Assembly: GCA_023251435.1 (NCBI GenBank)
Contig: JAHEYU010000050.1
Coordinates: forward strand, 1 to 44,892
Origin: Bacteroidota bacterium
GTDB lineage: Bacteria; Bacteroidota; Bacteroidia; Bacteroidales; Prolixibacteraceae
Direction: 5' to 3'
DNA: 44,892 nt
Below the pieces are notes generated by a model. It worked only from the letters and a program-made list of their open reading frames with translations. It was not told the origin of the DNA and made no database searches. This document shows, piece by piece, positions 34,295 to 42,666 of this stretch (positions are counted from its first letter, which is position 1; every line of letters starts with the position of its first letter). The position numbers were made by a program, and so were the translations under genes.

Positions 34295-35647
34295 TTATAC
34301 CATTGCTCCGGTTTTTATCCGTTTCCAGCTTGTTATACGATGTCCATAAGTTGCAAAGAAAATCAGGTACAAATAACAGGGAATCAAAATGATATAGGCC
34401 GTACGAATGCTGTACAAATCGGCCAGGTGTCCATAGATAAGAGGAGTAATTGCGTTCCCGCATAAACCCATGATCATGATTGATGAACCCAGTTTGGTAA
34501 ACTTTCCCAGTCCTTTAATCGCCAGTGGCCAGATGTTTGCAAAAATTAGTGAATTGGGTAATCCGAGGGCTACCAAAAACCATATTGAAATATCGGTATG
34601 GTGTCCAAAAATGGTAACCGGACCTCGAAATATCAGCACACTAGAGGAGAGAATAACCCCTAAAATAGTACAGACTAATAACGCATTACGTTGGTTTATA
34701 AATCTTGGTATTGTAATTATTCCGATAAAATAACCGCACATGGTTGCTCCCAGCACATACGACGGAAAGGTTTTAGCTTCGAGCAGATTTAATCCCATTG
34801 TTTTGGCATAACCAATGATGGTGTCGATGGCTATGATTTGTGATCCTACATGAAAGAAGATTGCCAAGGCACCCAAAATCAGGTATGGAAACTGAAAAAT
34901 ACTGGTTTTTTCGTCTTCACCTTCTTTCTGCTCTACTTTGTTCGATTGTTCCGTATTGATTTCAGGAAGAGGAGAATATCGAACCAAAAGGCCGACCAAT
35001 ACTAAAAGGGTTCCTAAAATACTATATGGTAAAATTACTCTTCTGATGAGTTCGTCGAGCAAGGCAGCTTTTTGTTCCAGACTAAGCAGTCCACTCTCCA
35101 ATGATTTGAATAATTCAGTATCGGTGGCCCTTAAAACCAAGGCCGCAAATATTAACGGAGCGATAATTCCGGCTATTTTATTGCACATCCCCATGATGCT
35201 GATTCGCTGCGCAGCCCGATCAATTGGACCAACAATGGTAATGTAAGGATTGGCTGCTGTTTGAAGTAAGGCAAGTCCGGTACCTATGAGAAATAGTCCA
35301 ACAAGGAAAACCGAATATTCGCGACTTAGTGCAGCCGGAATAAACAAAAATGCTCCGGAAGCCATTGCAATAAAACCGAACATCATCCCTTTTTTGAAGC
35401 CAACTCGTTCCAATAAAAAAGAAGAAGGTACCGACATGAAAAAATAGGCTATGTAGAAAGCAAAGGCCACCATGTACGATTGTAGATGTGTTAGTTCGCA
35501 AGCTATTTTGAAATACGGAATTAGGATTGCATTGACCCATGATACAAAACCGAAGATAAAAAACATCAATCCGATGATGCTAATTGAGATAACTGTTGAC
35601 CAATCAGTCTTTTTTTGTTTATTATTTTTCTCTATAATGTTTTCCAT
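34295..35647 (-). CDS. FucP/NagP-type MFS sugar:H+ symporter
   Basis: This 450-residue inner-membrane protein has about 12 hydrophobic segments. FucP-family features are FFIFGFVSWVNAILIPYFK in TM1, SYMVAFAFYIAYFFMSVPSS, FLIGTGLALLQTAANPYIT and AQRISIMGMCNKIAGIIAP, with SLIFANIWPLAIKGLG late in the protein. Members transport fucose, glucose/galactose or, as NagP, N-acetylglucosamine. Its place directly before nagA makes GlcNAc or another N-acetylhexosamine the likely substrate (inference from context). It differs from the XylE-like porter of locus A, so the two gene trains have separate inner-membrane permeases. Confidence 0.92.
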   Translation of the reverse strand: MENIIEKNNKQKKTDWSTVISISIIGLMFFIFGFVSWVNAILIPYFKIACELTHLQSYMVAFAFYIAYFFMSVPSSFLLERVGFKKGMMFGFIAMASGAFLFIPAALSREYSVFLVGLFLIGTGLALLQTAANPYITIVGPIDRAAQRISIMGMCNKIAGIIAPLIFAALVLRATDTELFKSLESGLLSLEQKAALLDELIRRVILPYSILGTLLVLVGLLVRYSPLPEINTEQSNKVEQKEGEDEKTSIFQFPYLILGALAIFFHVGSQIIAIDTIIGYAKTMGLNLLEAKTFPSYVLGATMCGYFIGIITIPRFINQRNALLVCTILGVILSSSVLIFRGPVTIFGHHTDISIWFLVALGLPNSLIFANIWPLAIKGLGKFTKLGSSIMIMGLCGNAITPLIYGHLADLYSIRTAYIILIPCYLYLIFFATYGHRITSWKRIKTGAMV

Positions 35648-35695
35648 TAATACATTTTATGTTTTGCTTGAATAAAAATGCAATCGTTTTTTTGC

Positions 35696-36676
35696 TTATA
35701 CCGGAAGAACATCTTCCCATTGTTCGTTAGCAGCTGACTTTTCAAGTGCTTCGAGAATGGCAATTTCGTTCAGAATGCTCTGATGACCTCTGGGTTCTAC
35801 CCGCGTCCGGAACATTTCAACGATATCAACATACATTTTGCCTGGTTCGCTTTCAGGAACGCGCGATTTAAGTTCGGCTAATCCTTTTTTAGTTTCAATA
35901 AAAGTTTCCCAGCCGTACGACTGATTTTTGAAAATCAATGTCGCAAACAAGCCACTTTTAAAGACCAAACTTGCACTTCCTTTTTTCCCACTTCTTGTGA
36001 TTTTTACTCGTTGAATGTCATCCCCAAACATGACCATGAGAGGCTGCAGAAGATGAACTCCGTAGAAAAATACACCTCCGTATTCCGAATCCATATCCAA
36101 AGGGCCATAACGAATCACATGGTTTATTTCGCCCAACGATGCGATTTGTTCTTTGATGTCGTAAGTTGCATCGCTTTGTGCAATGGAGCTGAATGAGGTT
36201 ATTGGAGTGCCGAATTTGCGAGCCATTGCCAGAAATTTTTTGCCCTCTTCAACCCGATAGCAGAATGGTTTATCGATAAAAGTCGGAATTCCAGCTTTTA
36301 CAAAAGGAGTTGCCGCTTCAAGGTGGTATTTGGCATGGCGATGATCGACAATCAATGCATCAATCTTGCCAAGCATTTCTTTCGGATCTTTAACAATGGT
36401 TGGTATCTTCCCAGCCTCTGCAGCTTTGCGGGCAAATTCATCGGTCTCGCCCCAAAGGTGAGTAATCTCAACTCCAGGGAATTTTTTGTCGATGTTAAAC
36501 ATCTTACCAAAACCAACAGTGTGCGAATTTTCTGCACCAATAATTCCAATGCGGATGGGTTTTAGTTTGTCATCGGAAGTCCCCAATACCGGCGCAAAAG
36601 AGGAAGCCGAAAAGGCAACTGTAGTCAGTGCTGCTCCTGCTCCCAGTGTTTTTATAAATGATCTCCTTGATTTCAT
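35696..36676 (-). CDS. Tat-exported Gfo/Idh/MocA-family oxidoreductase, short form
   Basis: This 326-residue protein has a twin-arginine leader (SRRSFIKTLG, then an Ala-rich hydrophobic stretch to about residue 30). The NAD(P)-binding region follows (IRIGIIGAENSHTVGFG near 42). The EKP-type motif appears as FIDKPFCYRVEEG near 140, with Lys in the family's conserved position, and then the alpha/beta C-terminal domain (FFYGVHLLQPLMVMFG). Tat export of an NAD(P)-dependent enzyme means the folded protein carries its cofactor out. It may oxidise sugars in the periplasm, or act by transient oxidation as GH109-like enzymes do. It is encoded 10 bp after its longer homologue. Confidence 0.85.
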   Translation of the reverse strand: MKSRRSFIKTLGAGAALTTVAFSASSFAPVLGTSDDKLKPIRIGIIGAENSHTVGFGKMFNIDKKFPGVEITHLWGETDEFARKAAEAGKIPTIVKDPKEMLGKIDALIVDHRHAKYHLEAATPFVKAGIPTFIDKPFCYRVEEGKKFLAMARKFGTPITSFSSIAQSDATYDIKEQIASLGEINHVIRYGPLDMDSEYGGVFFYGVHLLQPLMVMFGDDIQRVKITRSGKKGSASLVFKSGLFATLIFKNQSYGWETFIETKKGLAELKSRVPESEPGKMYVDIVEMFRTRVEPRGHQSILNEIAILEALEKSAANEQWEDVLPV

Positions 36677-36686
36677 GTTTTTAGTA

Positions 36687-38033
36687 TTAAAGTTTCATTT
36701 CCCAGCCTTTTTCGTAGCTGCGCGACCAATATTTAAGTGCGTCCTTGTCATTTAAAATATGTCCGTTCTCCGGATTAATTTCAAGTGAGTGGCCAACCCG
36801 CTGAGCAATATTTCCCAGTTGCATCAGCAAAGTGCTGCGGTGTCCGGAGTGTATATCGGCATTAAGTGTTGCTTTGGTGTAGATGTTATCGAAAAAGTTT
36901 TGTACATGAATTACATCCAAATTTCCGGAAGGATTAGCCAGATTTCGGGCATCAATTTTCTGTTCTGGTTTTACTTCTTTGATGACTTTGTTATCGAGAC
37001 CAAAGATGGTATAGCTATTTCCACCATCCATCAGCATACTTCCTTTTTCGCCATAAAACATCGCGCCAACCGAACTTCCTTCGATGTACTTTCCGTTACA
37101 GCTTCGACCTTCCCAGGTCATCGACAGATTTTCTTTAAAATCGAGGCTTATTACTTGTGTGTCGGGAGTTTCCCAGTCATCCTGACCGTTAAATCGTCCT
37201 CCGTTTGAGCTTACCCGAACAGGAAAGTCGACTCCCATGCCCCAACGCAACAAATCGATCATGTGGGTTCCATTGTTTAATGCTTCACCAGTTCCCCAAT
37301 GCCAGCGCCAGTGCCAGTTATAGTGTACAATGTTGTCTTTGTAAGCACGCCGTGGAGCAGGCCCCTGCCATAAATCCCAGTTGAGCCATTCGGGCACCGC
37401 GATTTCTTTTCCAATACCAATCGAAGTGCGGTTGTTAGTATACCAGCCTTTCCCAAAATAAACGCGTCCAATAACTCCATTTTTTAACTCCTGAATTCCT
37501 TGAATCACGTTTGGATAAGAACGACGCTGGTTACCCATTTGAATGGCTTTTCCATAACGTAAAGAAGCTTTTTCCAATATTTCGCCTTCGTTCGGATTAT
37601 GACTGCATGGTTTTTCGACATACACATGCTTGCCGGCCTGAATCGCTAAAAGAGCGGCTGGGGCATGCCAATGGTCGGGGGCAGCAATCACCATGGCATC
37701 AATATCTTTGCTTTCAAGCGATTTTCTGAAATCACCAAATGCTGTTGTTTGAACTCCCTGCTGAACTCCTTCGAGCATTTTTCTGCATTTTTCGATGGCT
37801 TGACTGTCTACATCGCAAACGTGAAGCACGTCGCAGTTTGTTTGTTGTGAAAAGGTCTGAGCCAGTGCACTTCCGCGTGCGTTAACGCCCATCATCGAAA
37901 CGCGTATCGTTTCATTTGATCCCAAAATACGGCCATAACTTTTGGCACTAAATCCTGGTAAAATACCACCGGCAACAACCATTGCAGTGCCAGCCAGCGA
38001 TTTTTTAATAAAGTCTCTTCTTGAATTTTCCAT
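36687..38033 (-). CDS. Tat-exported Gfo/Idh/MocA-family oxidoreductase, long form
   Basis: This 448-residue protein has Tat leader SRRDFIKKSLAG and a hydrophobic core to about residue 30. The Rossmann motif is RVSMMGVNARGSALA near 44; AAPDHWHAPAAL is near 118, YVEKPCSHNPNEGE near 138 with the conserved Lys141, then MGNQRRSYPNV. A signature of this subgroup is HYNWHWRWHWGTGEALNNGT near 240, which lines the active site with His and Trp. Such exported dehydrogenases are frequent in Bacteroidota glycan loci; some relatives oxidise glycosides at C3. The substrate here is unknown. It is encoded 6 bp after the esterase gene. Confidence 0.88.
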   Translation of the reverse strand: MENSRRDFIKKSLAGTAMVVAGGILPGFSAKSYGRILGSNETIRVSMMGVNARGSALAQTFSQQTNCDVLHVCDVDSQAIEKCRKMLEGVQQGVQTTAFGDFRKSLESKDIDAMVIAAPDHWHAPAALLAIQAGKHVYVEKPCSHNPNEGEILEKASLRYGKAIQMGNQRRSYPNVIQGIQELKNGVIGRVYFGKGWYTNNRTSIGIGKEIAVPEWLNWDLWQGPAPRRAYKDNIVHYNWHWRWHWGTGEALNNGTHMIDLLRWGMGVDFPVRVSSNGGRFNGQDDWETPDTQVISLDFKENLSMTWEGRSCNGKYIEGSSVGAMFYGEKGSMLMDGGNSYTIFGLDNKVIKEVKPEQKIDARNLANPSGNLDVIHVQNFFDNIYTKATLNADIHSGHRSTLLMQLGNIAQRVGHSLEINPENGHILNDKDALKYWSRSYEKGWEMKL

Positions 38034-38039
38034 GTTGGT

Positions 38040-40391
38040 CTATTGTTTTGTATGTTGTTTAAAGAATTGGGCAACGTCCTTATTCATTGAACTTGTCATA
38101 CGGTTGATTTCTTTCGAGGTTTGTATTTCCAGATTGTTGGGTTTCCCTTGGTTTATATAGCAAGTTTTAATCAAACCGAATGTTTGTGGAATGGCTTGTT
38201 GATCGGTATACCGATCGAGTGTTGGAGCAATGATCATCATCGGACGTGGTGCGATGCAGGCGATGATTTCAGTCCAATCTACCGGAACTTGTTGTGGGTT
38301 TTCAGCATACCAACCTAAACGTGGAATCAGGCCGTGTAAATGCGAAAATGTACGAATGCTTTCGTATTGTTCGTTACTGGTTCGCCAGGGTGAAAAGGCC
38401 GCTACTGTAGCAATTCCGGAAACCCGCTTGTCTAATGCAGTTGCAATTAGTCCAATGCTTCCGCCCAACGTGTTCCCCAGTATAAAAATATTCTTCGAAT
38501 CGATTGTTTTAAATGTTTCCAAAGCATCAATACATGCTTTTACGTCGCTAACCATCTTTCCCATTTTCGACCAGCGCGGAAAGCGTTCATAAAAGTATTG
38601 TGCCTCCTGCAAACGAGTTCCACAGCCAAATAAATCGATGGCTAAAACGGCAAATCCATGATCAATCAATTGCTGAAATAGTTCGCTGTTTCCTTTTCCG
38701 TTCCCTTCCTGATTATATCCGGAGGCAAATCCATGAGCATAAGCATATTGATGCAAATAAAGTACAACAGGAAACTTTTCGGAATGCTTTTGAGGTAGAT
38801 AAAGCATTCCGGCCAAATGATCGCCCATCGCGGTGTAAGGACCCAGGTAAATTACTTCAGCACCAATTACCTGAGGTCGTCCGGTGAATCCATCCGTCCA
38901 GTCGATGCGGGTTGTTGGTGTAATTCCAACGGGTTTTACTCCTGATGGCTCCTGACCTAACAGCCACTGCAGGTTAATTAGGATCGAATCTTTTTGTTGA
39001 TCAAATGTTAGGATGTTAAGTCTGACCGGCCTTCTATTTTTTGCTTCAGCATATTCATTTTGATGAACTTTCGACCAATCGGTGAATGTATAATCAAAAT
39101 AGAGTGTATTATTCCAGGGAATATTGTTTCGCTTGAATCGGTTGTCCAGAAAATCGATGCAGCGTTCTACATCGCGGGCAGCAGTAGCATGTTCACCCAT
39201 ACGTGGAAGAACGCCAATTTGCTCACCGGCATTCAGAAAATCATATACTTTTTTTACCGACTGGTAACATTGTTCGGTAGCCCAAGGATTTAATTGTCGT
39301 TCCATTACAGAATAATGGAAAAGAAGAGCTCGTGGAGCAATGAGCGAAAGCAACAGGTTTTGATCAATGGGTAATTTATCTTCTCTTCCAAAGAAAAAAC
39401 GAAGGCGTGGGTGAAACCAATGCGCTGCATTGGAACAGATATCGTCGATGGTTTGATCGCAAAATTGCGGATCGCTGAAACGCCATGGTGTTACTCCGCC
39501 AGTTCCACAGCTGCTTGAAACAACAGCGGCAATACGTTCGTCGAATGCAGCCACCCAAAGTGATTGTTTTCCGTTTCGCGAATGTCCTGTAATCGCTATT
39601 TGGTTCGAATTAACCTCATTGCGGGTTAGTAAATAATCCACAACACGTGAGGCCCCCCATGCACGTCGCATCAGGCAGGTAAAATCATAATCAGGATAAA
39701 GAGTCTGATAGGCTTGTGTATCATCACGATCGTCGGCAGCGGCATACACACAAGCAATGTACCCACGCCTTATGGCAAGTTGTGCCCAGTTACGGTGTGT
39801 CCATTGAGTCATATACACCGGAAATGGTCCTTTTCCAGAAGGAATCATGAGTTCAAAAGTCATTTTAGCTTTTTGATCCGGACCAAAACAAAGTTCAATC
39901 AGTTGAATCCGGGTTCCGTTTTCAGTTCGATCTGAAAGAATTTTAGCAATCAAATTTTTTGGGGCAGGAGGAATTGTACCAGAAATCCAATGTTGAAATT
40001 GTGCTTTTATTTCTTCCGTTTTCTCGTTCCATTCGTCGAGAGTTTGAATGGCAGAGGAGTGTCCGTTTTTTTGCAGTTCAAGAGGTTCAGGCAAAAATGG
40101 TGTTGACTTCATCGTTGAAAAATCAGGAGGTAGTTCTCCGGTTCGCTTTTGCCAATCAGTCCAAGTACTGTCGAGTAAAGTTACCCTTCGGCTAATTACA
40201 TGACGGTGATCTTTGACAATATTTATTTTTTGAGATTCGTTAAGGTATTGGGTTTGTTTATTCTGAACCGATTGAGCTGTAATGTCTAACGATAATATTA
40301 CAGAAAGAATTGTTATAGCAAACGTTCTGACAGGTCTTCCAAAAACCTTTCCATAAGAGTATAAAATTGTGTATCTGTCAGCCATGTTCAT
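38040..40391 (-). CDS. Tandem alpha/beta-hydrolase: CE15-like esterase domain fused to a second, possibly inactive hydrolase domain
   Basis: This 783-residue exported protein has a hydrophobic leader at about 21-40. Domain 1 (about 120-415) has the CE15-like nucleophile motif GHSRNGKQSL (Ser271), SSCGTGGVTPW near 294, AHWFHPRL and a late His in GEHATAARD (His401). CE15 enzymes cleave glucuronoyl esters. Domain 2 (about 500-783) is another alpha/beta-hydrolase (VVLYLHQYAYAHG, FAVLAIDLFGCGTR), but at the elbow it reads GNTLGGS with Thr641 (codon ACG) instead of Ser. It is probably non-catalytic or changed. Domain 1 should remove an ester from the polymer in the periplasm. The gene is encoded 14 bp after a DUF4855 gene. 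Confidence 0.82.
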   Translation of the reverse strand: MNMADRYTILYSYGKVFGRPVRTFAITILSVILSLDITAQSVQNKQTQYLNESQKINIVKDHRHVISRRVTLLDSTWTDWQKRTGELPPDFSTMKSTPFLPEPLELQKNGHSSAIQTLDEWNEKTEEIKAQFQHWISGTIPPAPKNLIAKILSDRTENGTRIQLIELCFGPDQKAKMTFELMIPSGKGPFPVYMTQWTHRNWAQLAIRRGYIACVYAAADDRDDTQAYQTLYPDYDFTCLMRRAWGASRVVDYLLTRNEVNSNQIAITGHSRNGKQSLWVAAFDERIAAVVSSSCGTGGVTPWRFSDPQFCDQTIDDICSNAAHWFHPRLRFFFGREDKLPIDQNLLLSLIAPRALLFHYSVMERQLNPWATEQCYQSVKKVYDFLNAGEQIGVLPRMGEHATAARDVERCIDFLDNRFKRNNIPWNNTLYFDYTFTDWSKVHQNEYAEAKNRRPVRLNILTFDQQKDSILINLQWLLGQEPSGVKPVGITPTTRIDWTDGFTGRPQVIGAEVIYLGPYTAMGDHLAGMLYLPQKHSEKFPVVLYLHQYAYAHGFASGYNQEGNGKGNSELFQQLIDHGFAVLAIDLFGCGTRLQEAQYFYERFPRWSKMGKMVSDVKACIDALETFKTIDSKNIFILGNTLGGSIGLIATALDKRVSGIATVAAFSPWRTSNEQYESIRTFSHLHGLIPRLGWYAENPQQVPVDWTEIIACIAPRPMMIIAPTLDRYTDQQAIPQTFGLIKTCYINQGKPNNLEIQTSKEINRMTSSMNKDVAQFFKQHTKQ

Positions 40392-40405
40392 GCATTCAGT
40401 TTCTA

Positions 40406-41488
40406 TTATTTTGGGAGCTTCATTTTTTTTCGTTCGATAATAATTTTGGCAAGGCGATCTAATAATTCTTTATCCAAAGGATTTTTTGATCGTGCCATTT
40501 GGTAAATAGCTGAACCTCCCTGATAATAGGCGATCGATGCATTTTTGAAAACATCATGGTCTTCAAAGGCGTTGATGTAGCTAATCAATCGGTCGCGCTT
40601 GCTGTCTTTGGCATCTGCCAGCGCAGTTTCATCAAATTCCATTTCGAGTCCCATATTGGTTCCTTTAGCAAAAGCACATACCGCATCGAGACGTTCGTAA
40701 CTGATTGATTTGTTGAAAAAGTGATTGGGCTGAATGTAAGCAAAATCGAATTTGTCGGTTTTCCAATTGTCGAAGCCAACAGCTTTCCAATAGGGAATCC
40801 AAAATAAACGAAGATTTTTTGAACGAATATAATCGCCTATCTGTGGAAGAATATCGGTGTATGGTCCATCGCTTTCAGGAACCCAATAAAAACCTTCGAG
40901 ATCGAGGTGCTGATAGTTTTCTTTTTTATATCGTTCCAGAAAACGGTCGATATACCATTTGCAGGCTTCGATACAATCTTCATTTTTCGAAAAATCCAGC
41001 ATTCGATCTATACTTCCCCAGTCTTTCTGTCCTTTGATTGGAGCGGGGATACCAACAACAAGTTTATGGCGAAACGATGGGTTTTTCATTTCTTTGATTT
41101 GCTGATCGATGCATTGATCGAGAGCCGAAAACGCTTTGTCTTTTTCGAACTGACGCTCCATGAGCCATTCCCATTCTTCGCGGCGTGCAGCTTCTTTTTC
41201 ATAGCCTGGGGCATAACAGCGACCTTTGCCATCTTTAAATTCCAAAAACAAAAATCCATCAAATAACCAATTTTTCTTTCCCTCTTGGTTTTGATGAACC
41301 ACGTAAGGCGCAAACTGGTCTTTGTTCCAATCCATGTTGCGGTGTGTACCTCCCTGATAAATCAGTACAAGATCGGCGATATTTGTTTTTGCGTAATTGG
41401 GTTTGGTGTTTTTGCCCATGCCCCAAGCGGATAGATTTCCAATTAGTAACAACAGTATTATAATTGTATTTTTAAGTATATGTTTCAT
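40406..41488 (-). CDS. Secreted DUF4855-family protein (putative glycan-active TIM barrel), copy 1
   Basis: The ATG at 41488 gives a 360-residue protein with a good Sec signal peptide (KNTIIILLLLIGNLSAWG); the ATG at 41575 would add 29 polar residues before it and is less likely. Motifs of DUF4855 are LDLEGFYWVPESDGPYTD, LRLFWIPYWKAVGFDNWK, KFDFAYIQPNHFF and NMGLEMEFDETAL. The Glu of GFYWVPESD and of LEMEFD are candidate catalytic residues. Its paralogue is at 32069-33085, but this one is not a lipoprotein. It opens the gene train after the terminator of the second susCD unit. Confidence 0.75.
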   Translation of the reverse strand: MKHILKNTIIILLLLIGNLSAWGMGKNTKPNYAKTNIADLVLIYQGGTHRNMDWNKDQFAPYVVHQNQEGKKNWLFDGFLFLEFKDGKGRCYAPGYEKEAARREEWEWLMERQFEKDKAFSALDQCIDQQIKEMKNPSFRHKLVVGIPAPIKGQKDWGSIDRMLDFSKNEDCIEACKWYIDRFLERYKKENYQHLDLEGFYWVPESDGPYTDILPQIGDYIRSKNLRLFWIPYWKAVGFDNWKTDKFDFAYIQPNHFFNKSISYERLDAVCAFAKGTNMGLEMEFDETALADAKDSKRDRLISYINAFEDHDVFKNASIAYYQGGSAIYQMARSKNPLDKELLDRLAKIIIERKKMKLPK

Positions 41489-41708
41489 TCGTGTAAATTT
41501 GTTTTCAGTTGCTGAATGGAATTCGCATGATTGCAAAATATTCAACTGATTCGTATTTCTATGAATCATGCTCATTTCATGATTGTTGGTTCTGTAAAGA
41601 TTTAATTAAGCTGACATTTTGGGTTATTTGATGTTAAGGTTTATAGGTTCAACCCAATTTGTTGAATAATCGCCATACACCTTATAAGAAAGCAAGGGCA
41701 TTCTGTTG

Positions 41709-41762
41709 AAAAAAAATAGAATAATACCCGGTAAAATAGTTAGCTTAACTTTACCGGGTATT
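41709..41762 (-). terminator. Strong intrinsic terminator after the second susC-susD-DUF1735 unit
   Basis: AATACCCGGTAAA (41723-41735) pairs perfectly over 13 bp with TTTACCGGGTATT (41750-41762) around a 14-nt loop. On the transcribed strand a T8 run (41716-41709) follows six bases later. It separates the surface-binding genes from the enzyme genes that begin at 41488. The remaining 220 bp up to that start hold only an imperfect TATTTTG (-7-like) element about 40-50 bp before the ATG. Confidence 0.85.
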
Positions 41763-41787
41763 AATATTCATCGATGAAAAGAATCGT

Positions 41788-42636
41788 TTACAACCAGAAT
41801 TTTAATTCTACAGATGCATCCATCTGCTTTCCTGCAGAAGTGTATGTATAATATAGCATAAATGTGCCTGTATTACATTGATACACTTTGCTAAATTCAC
41901 CTGCATACGTACTGGTTTTTCCTGCAGTGTTACTCACTGCAAAAGATTCCGATCCGGTTGCTCCAGTGATTTGAACCTGTCCGTTATTGACGGTAAGTAA
42001 TAAATTCAAACCACTAACAATACCCTTTACCTGAATTGTACCTGTATTTACAGATGAACTAGTAATTACTTCATCAACTCTAAGTTTGTCTGTATCTGGA
42101 GTACCAGAAAGTACAGCCTGCCCGTAGGCTTTATATTTGGCTTCAAAAACATTTCGAAATCTCGGGAATTGAAGGATTGCTACTTTTTTTGCATCTAGTA
42201 TCTTGACTCCATTGTCTGAATTTTTGATACTAATTGGTAAGAAATACTTCTTGTTTGTAAATGTTTCATCTATTCCTTTCAGTTTGATCCGATAAAAACC
42301 CCTTTCTTCGTGGGTTCCGATTGATACAGATTGTTCAGGCAGCGTATAATAATTTGATGGCAATAATTCGTATCCAGCATTTTTTACCATAAATTCACTA
42401 CCTGCAGGTTCATCAATTCCAAGGGTTACCAGGACTGTTGCATTATTTTGATTAATTCCAGATTTTATGATACCCAACTCAAATTCAGAGTCGCCTAATA
42501 AAACTGTTTGTTCCGATGATCCCGATTGGGCTAAATATACAATACTGTCAGCAGAAATGGTGTCCAGTCCACTTTCGCAGGAGACTATCCAGAAAGCTGA
42601 CAATAAAATCATACATATAGAATTGAATTTTTTCAT
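41788..42636 (-). CDS. DUF1735-type surface lipoprotein, probable glycan-binding protein
   Basis: This 282-residue protein has lipobox IVSC (Cys20). The N-terminal domain (about 30-150) follows DUF1735: YELLPSNYYTLPEQSVSIGT and TNKKYFLPISIKN. The C-terminal part (about 160-282) is an all-beta domain of the kind that follows DUF1735 in susD-linked lipoproteins (IQVKGIVSGLNLLLTVNNGQ, MDASVELKFWL). It is the third gene of the second susC-susD unit, 30 bp after susD, in the usual surface glycan-binding-protein slot. It differs in family from the DUF5018 lipoprotein of locus A, so the two units probably bind different glycans or different parts of one. Confidence 0.8.
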   Translation of the reverse strand: MKKFNSICMILLSAFWIVSCESGLDTISADSIVYLAQSGSSEQTVLLGDSEFELGIIKSGINQNNATVLVTLGIDEPAGSEFMVKNAGYELLPSNYYTLPEQSVSIGTHEERGFYRIKLKGIDETFTNKKYFLPISIKNSDNGVKILDAKKVAILQFPRFRNVFEAKYKAYGQAVLSGTPDTDKLRVDEVITSSSVNTGTIQVKGIVSGLNLLLTVNNGQVQITGATGSESFAVSNTAGKTSTYAGEFSKVYQCNTGTFMLYYTYTSAGKQMDASVELKFWL

Positions 42637-42666
42637 GTTTTATTTAATTTTATTAATTATTACGAT

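Noticed and set aside
36687-38033. Long Gfo/Idh/MocA protein as a GH109 alpha-N-acetylgalactosaminidase
   Set aside because: It has the HYNWHWRWHW subgroup motif and lacks the sequence pattern I associate with GH109 after EKP; a general oxidoreductase call is safer.
41489-41575. Upstream ATG at 41575 as start of the DUF4855 gene
   Set aside because: It adds 29 polar residues before a good signal peptide and covers the imperfect TATTTTG -7-like element; the ATG at 41488 fits better.
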